The translations under genes were made by a program, and so were the position numbers. From Desulfuromonas sp. AOP6 (GTDB taxonomy: Bacteria; Desulfobacterota; Desulfuromonadia; Desulfuromonadales; SZUA-540): a stretch of 64,000 bases of DNA. Location: NCBI RefSeq assembly GCF_009731355.2, contig NZ_AP022810.1, positions 806,001 through 870,000 on the forward strand. Direction: 5' to 3'. Positions 57,793 to 64,000 of this stretch are shown here, piece after piece. Numbering within the stretch: the stretch's first letter is position 1; each line of letters opens with the position of its first letter. Below the pieces are notes generated by a model. It ran no database searches. It was not told where the DNA came from and saw only the letters and a list, made by a program, of their open reading frames with translations.

Positions 57793-59934
57793 ATGAAAAA
57801 GAACAAGCTTTATTTATTGATCAATTGCTTCTTGCTGGTCATGGCCATGGGCGGGAGTGCCTGGGCACAGGAGAAGACGGCTTCTACAGCGGATGAGGCC
57901 CTCGAACTCGACGAGCTGAGCGTCAGTGCCACCCGCTCCAATACAGCTGTCGGTAAAACACCGCAGAAAATCACCATCGTAACCCGGAAAGAAATCGAAG
58001 ATCAGCTCCTGATCACGCGTGACCAGGGCCAGGTATTAGGCAATCTGATTCCGTCCTATTCGCCCAGCCGGCAGAAGTTGACCAGCTCGGGCGAAACCTT
58101 TCGCGGACGTTCAACCCTTTTCATGATTGACGGTGTTCCCCAGTCCACCCCCCTGCGTGACAGTGCCCGGGACGCCTATACCATCGATCTGGAGATGGTC
58201 GAAAGGATTGAAATCATCCACGGGGCCAGCGCAGAGCATGGTCTGGGAGCCACCGGGGGAATTATCAATTTCGTCACGCGTCGTCCCCAGAGCGCCACTG
58301 CCAAGCAGCACGCAGGTGTACGTATTACCGCGCCGACGGACTACGACTCTGAAGGGATGAGCTACGAAGTTGATTATCGGGTCGAAGGAAGCCGCGGTAA
58401 TTGGGACCTGCTGGCCGCTGCCAGCTACAAAGCCCGGGGACTCTTCTACGACGCCGACGGTGAACCGATCGGGGTGGACGGAACGCAGGGCGACATCATG
58501 GATTCGGACAGCCATGACGTTATGCTCAAGCTCGGTTACTGGTTTGATGAAAACCAAAACCTGGAGTTAACCCTCAACCGCTTCTATCTGGAAGGGGATC
58601 ATGATTATGTCCCCGTCCCCGGAGATCGTAGCGAAGGGATAGCGGCTACGTCCCGGCAGGGATCTCCGGCTGGCGACGCGCCCCGCAATGAGTCCCTGAC
58701 CACCAGCCTGGCCTATACACACGACAACCTGGCCGGCAACAAAGTGGCCCTTCAGCTCTATGGCCAGCGATTCCGGGCTCGTTTTGGGGGCGGAACGTTC
58801 GCAAGTTTTCAAGACCCGAATATCGATCCGAGTGGGGAGCTGTTCGATCAGTCCCAAAATGAATCAGACAAGCTGGGCGGAAAGTTGACCGTAAGTCGTG
58901 ATGGCCTCTTGGCTAACCGGCTGAAGCTGACTGGCGGTATGGACGTGTTGCAGGACGAGACCAAGCAGGTTCTTGCCGAGACAGGTCGGGAGTGGGTCCC
59001 GGAGACGCGCTTTCGAAACTATGCCCCTTTCCTGCAGGCGGAACTGCGTCCTCTTAAGCGCCTGACTCTTCATGGCGGAGCGCGCTATGAGTATGCCAAG
59101 CTGGATGTAGACACTTTCCGGACAATTTATTCAACGAATCCGGCTGAGGGTGGCGTCACGGTAGAGGGTGGCAGCCCCAGCTTCGACGAGACTCTCTTCA
59201 ATATCGGGGCGGTCTATCAGGCGACAGAGTGGGCTCAGATTTTTGGTAACTATTCTGAAGGATTTGGTATGCCGGATGTGGGCCGGGTTCTGCGCGGCAT
59301 CGGCCAGACCGGTCAGGACGTCGATAACTTTCTCGATCTGCAGCCTATCCTTACTGATAATCGCGAAATCGGTCTGCGCCTGAACTGGGACCGTCTGGGG
59401 TTCGAAGTGAGCTATTTCGAGTCCGACTCCGATCTTGGCTCGCGCCTGGATAACGTCGGCGGCATCTTTGAGGTCCGCCGTGAGAAGACGGAGATCAAAG
59501 GGGTGGAGGCAAGTGCCCGACTGGACTTGACCGAGGTGCACCGGTTGAAAGCCTCCTATGCGAACATCGATGGACGCTACGATAGCAATGGTGACGGCAA
59601 GGTGGACAAGGATCTCGATGGGCGCAACATCTCACCGGACAGGTTCACCGCACGTTGGCAGGCTCGTTGGACGAACAAGCTCAATACCCATCTGCAGGCC
59701 AGCTTCTTTTTTGACAAGGATCACGAGAATCCCGAGCTTAACTTCAACGGCTATGAGCTGCTTGACGCCGGCGCCAGTTATCTCCTGCCGATGGGGCGCC
59801 TAACCGTCGGGGTCGAGAACCTGTTGAACGAGGATTATGTGACCTATTACTCGCAGTCAGCCACTACCCGCGATGATCAGTATTTCAAAGGGCGCGGGCG
59901 TACGGTGACCTTGGGCTACGACATTACTTTCTAA
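57793..59934 (+). CDS. TonB-dependent outer-membrane receptor (siderophore or haem type)
   Basis: A 713-residue outer-membrane receptor. The signal peptide ends in GGSAWA. A TonB-box-like segment LDELSVSATRSNTAVGKTPQ is followed by the plug domain (TFRGRSTLFMIDGVPQSTPL, RIEIIHGASAEHGLGATGGI) and a 22-strand barrel ending in the usual aromatic (TVTLGYDITF). Strand motifs such as YRVEGSRGNWDLLAAASYKA and VGVENLLNEDYVTYY resemble siderophore receptors of the IutA type. ATG 57793 has AAGGAG upstream. It is the second gene after the Fur-like promoter. The ligand is unknown; hemP favours haem, barrel pattern favours a siderophore. Confidence 0.9.
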   Translation: MKKNKLYLLINCFLLVMAMGGSAWAQEKTASTADEALELDELSVSATRSNTAVGKTPQKITIVTRKEIEDQLLITRDQGQVLGNLIPSYSPSRQKLTSSGETFRGRSTLFMIDGVPQSTPLRDSARDAYTIDLEMVERIEIIHGASAEHGLGATGGIINFVTRRPQSATAKQHAGVRITAPTDYDSEGMSYEVDYRVEGSRGNWDLLAAASYKARGLFYDADGEPIGVDGTQGDIMDSDSHDVMLKLGYWFDENQNLELTLNRFYLEGDHDYVPVPGDRSEGIAATSRQGSPAGDAPRNESLTTSLAYTHDNLAGNKVALQLYGQRFRARFGGGTFASFQDPNIDPSGELFDQSQNESDKLGGKLTVSRDGLLANRLKLTGGMDVLQDETKQVLAETGREWVPETRFRNYAPFLQAELRPLKRLTLHGGARYEYAKLDVDTFRTIYSTNPAEGGVTVEGGSPSFDETLFNIGAVYQATEWAQIFGNYSEGFGMPDVGRVLRGIGQTGQDVDNFLDLQPILTDNREIGLRLNWDRLGFEVSYFESDSDLGSRLDNVGGIFEVRREKTEIKGVEASARLDLTEVHRLKASYANIDGRYDSNGDGKVDKDLDGRNISPDRFTARWQARWTNKLNTHLQASFFFDKDHENPELNFNGYELLDAGASYLLPMGRLTVGVENLLNEDYVTYYSQSATTRDDQYFKGRGRTVTLGYDITF

Positions 59935-59945
59935 GCACATAACCC

Positions 59946-61055
59946 ATGCGCCGTTTTTTGATCCAACTCCATAGATATGTTGGGCTTGTTCTAGGCCTGC
60001 CCCTGGCCTTGATCGGCCTTACCGGAAGTTTGCTCGTGTTCGACCATGCCTTGGACGAGTTTCTGACACCGGAAACCGTGACAAGGATAGAGTCGAGGTC
60101 TTCCGCGTCCTTGGCGGCGGTGCTGGCTTCGGCCAGCGCCGCTGCCCCCGGTGAGGAGACGCCGGTCAGGCTCCACCTGTCCCGGCAGCCCGGCAGTTCG
60201 CATGTTGTGCGCTTTCCAGCGCCAGAGGGTGCTTCCGGGCCGCTGGAAGTCAGCGTGGCACCAGAAGACGCAAAAGTTTTAGCTGTGCGGACGTGGGGTG
60301 AGTATCCCATGAGCTGGCTGTACCGGCTCCACTACACACTGCTCGCCGGGACTACGGGCAAGTACCTCGTGGGAGTCTGCGGTATCGGTTTGCTGGTCAT
60401 TTGTCTAAGCGGCATCTATCTCTGGTGGCCTCGGCGACGGGGGGGCTGGGTCAGAGCGCTTTCGGTGAAGCGCGATCGCGGAACCTTCCGCTTTGCAGGT
60501 GATCTGCACAACCTGGTTGGTGTCCTGCTTCTGCCAGTGCTCCTTCTGGTAGCATTCTCCGGAGTCAACCTGGTTTTCCCCCATGTCACCAAAACACTGG
60601 CAGGATCGGTCACTACCTTCGATCAGCGGCCGAAACCCCAATCAGGCTCAGGAAAAATTCCCTTGAGCATCGATGAGGCGGTGGACATCGGCCGTCAGCT
60701 CTATCCTGCTGCTGTCCTCAAACGTGTTTTTTTGCCCCAGGGGGAAGCCGGTGCCTTTGAGCTGGCTCTCAAGAAACCTGGCGAACCCTGGTCCTCCCAT
60801 GCCGTTACGACTGTCTGGGTGGACCAATACAGCGGCAAGATCCTGGCGATATGGGATGCCGACCATATTGCCTTTGGCAGCAAATTGCTCGCCTGGCAAT
60901 TTCCTTTGCACAATGGAGATGCCCTGGGCCTGGCGGGGCGCTGGCTGATTCTTCTGACCGGTACGGCCCCGGCCCTGCTTTTTGGCACAGGCCTCCTGAT
61001 GTGGCGGCAAAAGTACCGCAAGTGCGCAACTACCCAAACGATAATTAAAAGGTAA
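59946..61055 (+). CDS. PepSY-domain membrane protein
   Basis: A 369-residue inner-membrane protein of the PepSY-associated TM family. It starts RRFLIQLHRYVGLVLGLPLA, a typical first helix with His, and has SWLYRLHYTLLAGTTGKYLV, WWPRRRGGWVRAL and DLHNLVGVLLLPVLLLVAF, plus PepSY-like periplasmic segments (IDEAVDIGRQLYPAAVLKRV). The helix His pairs could hold haem. Relatives next to siderophore receptors act in iron release from the siderophore. It lies 11 bp after the receptor gene. Confidence 0.88.
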   Translation: MRRFLIQLHRYVGLVLGLPLALIGLTGSLLVFDHALDEFLTPETVTRIESRSSASLAAVLASASAAAPGEETPVRLHLSRQPGSSHVVRFPAPEGASGPLEVSVAPEDAKVLAVRTWGEYPMSWLYRLHYTLLAGTTGKYLVGVCGIGLLVICLSGIYLWWPRRRGGWVRALSVKRDRGTFRFAGDLHNLVGVLLLPVLLLVAFSGVNLVFPHVTKTLAGSVTTFDQRPKPQSGSGKIPLSIDEAVDIGRQLYPAAVLKRVFLPQGEAGAFELALKKPGEPWSSHAVTTVWVDQYSGKILAIWDADHIAFGSKLLAWQFPLHNGDALGLAGRWLILLTGTAPALLFGTGLLMWRQKYRKCATTQTIIKR

Positions 61056-61061
61056 CTAAAA

Positions 61062-61841
61062 ATGCGACCGTTTTTCCCCTCTGTCTTTGCAATTTGCCTG
61101 CTGGTTCTACAGGTTTTTTTCTCAAGTTCTCTGCACGCGGAGGACGCGCTGGGCTCAGCCCTGGCAGAGACCATAGAGACCAATCAGGCCGCCCGTCTAT
61201 CCCAGAAAAAAGTCGACGCCCTGGACGACGAAACACGAGAGATGTTCGAGCAATACCGTGCTGTGCTTCGTGAGAACGAGAGTTTGCGTACTTACAATGA
61301 CCAGCTGCAGCGTATGACCGATGCGCAGCAAGAGGAGATGGTTTCTCTTGACCGGCAGATTGCCGAAATCGCCTCTACCCATCGGGACATCGTCCCTTTG
61401 ATGCTGCGCATGGTCGATGCCCTGGATAACTTCGTGGCTCTTGACCTGCCCTTCCTCCCCGAGGAGCGTGGTCGGCGTCTTCAGAATCTGCGTGAATTGA
61501 TGGATCGTTCTGACGTTTCGGTGTCCGAGAAGTACCGGCGTATCCTTGAGGCCTATCAGATCGAAAATGACTACGGCCGCACCATCGAGGGGTATCGGGC
61601 GGAGCTTGCCAGTGGAGATGTGACGCGAACAGTCGATTTTCTGCGCCTGGGCCGGGTCGGGCTTTATTATCAGAGTCTAGATGGGCGAGAGGTGGGACAC
61701 TGGGACCGAAGTGCCGGTGCCTGGCGGCACCTGGATGCGGACTACCGCCAGTCGATTCGGGACGGTCTGCGCATCGCCCGCAAACAGTCGGCTCCTGATC
61801 TGCTAACCCTGCCCGTGAAGGCGCCGGAGGTGATCCAATGA
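61062..61841 (+). CDS. DUF3450 periplasmic protein of the TonB2-type system
   Basis: A 259-residue exported protein. After a signal peptide (ending SSLHAED) there is a long coiled coil (about residues 40-110, LDDETREMFEQYRAVLRENE, then QQEEMVSLDRQIAEIASTHR) and the DUF3450 core VPLMLRMVDALDNFVALDLP. Genes of this family precede the TtpC-ExbB-ExbD-TonB cluster of the Vibrio TonB2 type. The function is not known in detail. It lies six bases after the PepSY gene and overlaps the next gene by four. Confidence 0.9.
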   Translation: MRPFFPSVFAICLLVLQVFFSSSLHAEDALGSALAETIETNQAARLSQKKVDALDDETREMFEQYRAVLRENESLRTYNDQLQRMTDAQQEEMVSLDRQIAEIASTHRDIVPLMLRMVDALDNFVALDLPFLPEERGRRLQNLRELMDRSDVSVSEKYRRILEAYQIENDYGRTIEGYRAELASGDVTRTVDFLRLGRVGLYYQSLDGREVGHWDRSAGAWRHLDADYRQSIRDGLRIARKQSAPDLLTLPVKAPEVIQ

Positions 61842-63184
61842 AAACCCACGTTGTTCTTGCCCTGGTCCTGATGGCGCTTTTCCCGTCCCTTCTGCTGGGA
61901 GCGACCCCGGCTGATTTCGACGAACTGTTGCGCGAAGTAAAAACGACGCAGAGCCGTGAACGCCGTCTGAACACCGAACGTGAAGAGAGCTTTCTGAAAG
62001 AGAAGACGCGCCGGAATGACCTGCTGCGTGAAGCCCGCATGGAACTGGCTGCCGAAAAGCGGCGCGGCGATCAGCTGAGGTATGTTTTCGATTCCAATGA
62101 AAAGCAGCTGACGACCAAGGAGGCCACCCTGCGCGAACGATTGGGGGTATTGGGCGAGCTGTTCGGGACAGTGCGACAGAGCGCCGGTGACCTCAAGGGG
62201 GTGATCGACCAGTCGCTGGTGTCCGCCCAGTATCCAGGCCGGAGTGATTTTCTCCAGCGGCTTAGCCGGACCAGGGAACTGCCTAACGTGGACGAGTTGG
62301 AGCAGCTGTGGTTTGTCCTGCTTCAGGAGATGACCGAATCGGGGAAGGTGGTGAGCTTTCCCGCCGAGGTGGTCGCTGGCGGCGGCGAGCGCCACGATGC
62401 GATGGCCACCCGCGTCGGCGTTTTTTCCGTAGTGGCGAACGGGCGCTATCTCCACTACCTCCCTGAGTCAGGGCGGCTGGCCGAGCTCCCCCGACAACCT
62501 GCCGGGCGCTACCTGAAGCTCGCTGAAAATATCGAGTCCGTTCGCGACGGCGTGACACCTATGGCGATAGATCCCAGTCGAGGTGCGATTCTTGAAGCCT
62601 TGGTGCAGTCGCCTGGTCTTGGGGAGCGCATCCGCCAGGGGGGCTCTGTTGGCTTCCTGATTCTGGCTTTGGGAGGAATCGGTCTTATTCTGGCGGGCGA
62701 ACGTCTGGGCTACCTGGCCCTGATCGGCTCCCGGGTGCAGCGGCAGTTGAAAAACCTCGCGGTCCCTTGCGACGACAATCCCCTGGGCCGTGTCCTTTTG
62801 GTGCCCTCGCAAGCCCGGTCCACCGAACCAGAAACGCTTGAGCTGATGCTGGATGAAGCGATATTGCGCGAGGCGCCCCGGCTGGAAAGGGGGCAGGCGA
62901 TGCTGAAGCTGCTGGCGGCGGTAGCTCCCTTGCTGGGACTGCTGGGAACAGTCACCGGGATGATTGCCACCTTCCAGTCCATTACCCTTTTCGGCACCGG
63001 TGATCCCAAGCTCATGGCCAACGGCATCTCGCAAGCGCTTGTAACCACTGCCCTTGGCTTGGTGGTCGCCATTCCCCTTGTCTTTCTCCATAACCTGGTC
63101 GCCTCACGCAGCAAGTCTCTGGTTCGTCTTCTCGATGAGCAGAGTGCGGGGCTGCTGGCTACCGGCTTGGAGGAAGGCAAATAA
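61838..63184 (+). CDS. TtpC-like long ExbB/TolQ-family proton channel protein
   Basis: A 448-residue protein: signal peptide (VVLALVLMALFPSLLLGA), a coiled-coil periplasmic domain of about 240 residues, and a C-terminal MotA/TolQ/ExbB domain with three membrane helices (GFLILALGGIGLILAG, LLAAVAPLLGLLGTVTGMIA, and the last LVTTALGLVVAIPLVFLHNL). The long N-terminal part sets TtpC apart from plain ExbB. In Vibrio TonB2 systems TtpC is needed for siderophore uptake with ExbB2-ExbD2-TonB2. The start overlaps the previous stop by four bases and it shares one base with the next ATG. Confidence 0.9.
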   Translation: MKTHVVLALVLMALFPSLLLGATPADFDELLREVKTTQSRERRLNTEREESFLKEKTRRNDLLREARMELAAEKRRGDQLRYVFDSNEKQLTTKEATLRERLGVLGELFGTVRQSAGDLKGVIDQSLVSAQYPGRSDFLQRLSRTRELPNVDELEQLWFVLLQEMTESGKVVSFPAEVVAGGGERHDAMATRVGVFSVVANGRYLHYLPESGRLAELPRQPAGRYLKLAENIESVRDGVTPMAIDPSRGAILEALVQSPGLGERIRQGGSVGFLILALGGIGLILAGERLGYLALIGSRVQRQLKNLAVPCDDNPLGRVLLVPSQARSTEPETLELMLDEAILREAPRLERGQAMLKLLAAVAPLLGLLGTVTGMIATFQSITLFGTGDPKLMANGISQALVTTALGLVVAIPLVFLHNLVASRSKSLVRLLDEQSAGLLATGLEEGK

Positions 63185-63732
63185 TGAGTACGCCTTTTTC
63201 CGCACTGGGGGCCGTGTGGACCTTTCTGGAGACAGGTTCTTACGTGCTGTGGGCCATCCTCTTGGCTTCCCTTGTCCTCTGGTCCCTGATCATCGAGCGT
63301 GCCTGGTACCTGCGCCGGGTCTATCCGGAACGGGTACGCTCCTGGCGGGAAGAGTGGGGGCAGCGGCAGGAGCGCTCGTCCTGGTGTGCCAGACGCATTC
63401 GGGAGGGGATGATTTCAAGGGCTGGTATCGAGCTGGGACATTCCCTTTCGCTGATCAAGACGCTGATCGCCCTCTGCCCCCTCCTTGGCCTGCTTGGTAC
63501 GGTCACCGGCATGATCGAGGTCTTCGATGTCCTTGCGGTAACCGGCACGGGGAACGCCCGCGCCATGGCGTCCGGCGTCTCTCGTGCAACGATCCCCACC
63601 ATGGCCGGCATGGTGGTGGCTCTGTCGGGAATCTACTTCAGCGCCCGCCTTCAGCAGCAGGTCCGTCAGCAGTCCCAGCGGTTGGCGGATTCGCTGCGCT
63701 TCGACGAGGAATTTAGTCATGAAAACCCGTAG
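63184..63732 (+). CDS. exbB: ExbB-family biopolymer transport protein
   Basis: A 182-residue inner-membrane protein with three helices: VLWAILLASLVLWSLIIERA, LIALCPLLGLLGTVTGMIEV and TIPTMAGMVVALSGIYFSAR. The second helix carries the conserved ExbB/TolQ motif. It forms the proton-driven channel core with ExbD. ATG 63184 shares a base with the preceding stop (TAATG). Its end overlaps exbD by 14 bp. Confidence 0.93.
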   Translation: MSTPFSALGAVWTFLETGSYVLWAILLASLVLWSLIIERAWYLRRVYPERVRSWREEWGQRQERSSWCARRIREGMISRAGIELGHSLSLIKTLIALCPLLGLLGTVTGMIEVFDVLAVTGTGNARAMASGVSRATIPTMAGMVVALSGIYFSARLQQQVRQQSQRLADSLRFDEEFSHENP

Positions 63733-64000
63733 ACACTTCTCCTCCCAGGAGGAGGACGCCGAAATCAACATGACGCCGATGCTGGATATCGTTTTTATCA
63801 TGCTGATCTTCTTTATTGTCACGACCTCTTTTATCAAGGAATCGGGGATCGAGGTCAACCGCCCCGATGCCAAGAGTGCCCAACGCACGGAACGCGGTAA
63901 TATCCTGATCGGCATCCGCCAGAATGGCGAGATCTGGATCGATCAGCGGGCTGTGGATGTGCGTGCGGTTCGCGCCAATGTTGAGCGGCTGCTCGCCGAG
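63719..64000 (+). CDS. exbD: ExbD-family biopolymer transport protein (3' truncated by window edge)
   Basis: The 94 codons present start MKTRRHFSSQEEDAEINMTP and contain the single membrane helix MLDIVFIMLIFFIVTTSFI with the essential Asp. The periplasmic part begins INRP-like (EVNRPDAKSAQRTERGNILI) and is cut at the window end. ATG 63719 lies inside the end of exbB and follows GGAATTTAG, so coupling is likely. In TonB2-type clusters a tonB and a TPR gene would be expected next, outside this window. Confidence 0.93.
   Translation, partial: MKTRRHFSSQEEDAEINMTPMLDIVFIMLIFFIVTTSFIKESGIEVNRPDAKSAQRTERGNILIGIRQNGEIWIDQRAVDVRAVRANVERLLAE

Overview
The window looks like the chromosome of an anaerobic deltaproteobacterium of the Desulfuromonadales type (Geobacter/Desulfuromonas/Pelobacter relatives). 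This is inference from content: a ThiC-like BzaF gene inside an oxygen-independent cobamide operon, a Rieske/cytochrome b module with a seven-haem cytochrome c, a probable selenoprotein, and many long multi-domain signalling proteins. No rRNA or tRNA gene was recognised.

Layout. (1) 1-11441: a type I-C CRISPR-Cas locus in the order cas3 (cut by the window edge), cas5c, cas8c (with an internal start for the small subunit Cas11c), cas7, cas4, cas1, cas2, then a leader and an array of 37 identical 32-bp repeats. A 1.5-kb IS5-like element has inserted inside spacer 33. (2) 11442-19894: an intergenic zone rich in palindromes, a sensor kinase/receiver/GGDEF-EAL signalling set, an orphan HicB-like gene and a second palindrome-rich zone. 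(3) 19895-22677: a calcium-loop lipoprotein on the minus strand and 1.4 kb of degenerate, repeat-bearing sequence. (4) 22678-26812: periplasmic rhodanese, an AhpD-like protein with an in-frame TGA and a plausible SECIS hairpin, a TVP38 membrane protein, then MarR, DoxX and YceI. (5) 26934-28189: a decayed IS3-family element. (6) 28205-48104: a cobalamin riboswitch followed by 21 tightly packed genes for anaerobic cobamide synthesis, from cobC to cobA. (7) 48131-57255: duplicated hemP-type iron-regulated segments enclosing a PCYCGC protein, a b/Rieske/multihaem c complex, a small membrane protein and a CopA-type ATPase. (8) 57256-64000: hemP, a TonB-dependent receptor, a PepSY protein and a TonB2-type energising system (DUF3450, TtpC-like, ExbB, ExbD), cut by the right edge.

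How the parts work together. The cas genes form a full adaptation and interference set that uses the adjacent array. The cob/cbi operon makes a cobamide anaerobically, probably with 5-hydroxybenzimidazole as lower ligand, and is gated by its own product through the riboswitch. The right-hand block is an iron or haem uptake unit with its own proton-driven energiser, under a Fur-like promoter.

The less ordinary signals lie between genes. Three repeat families recur: a TTGCCACA/TGTGGCAAA palindrome block whose stems covary between copies, a roughly 300-bp element with two hairpins, and an 85-bp segment present three times. The likely selenoprotein would be called a broken gene by routine annotation.
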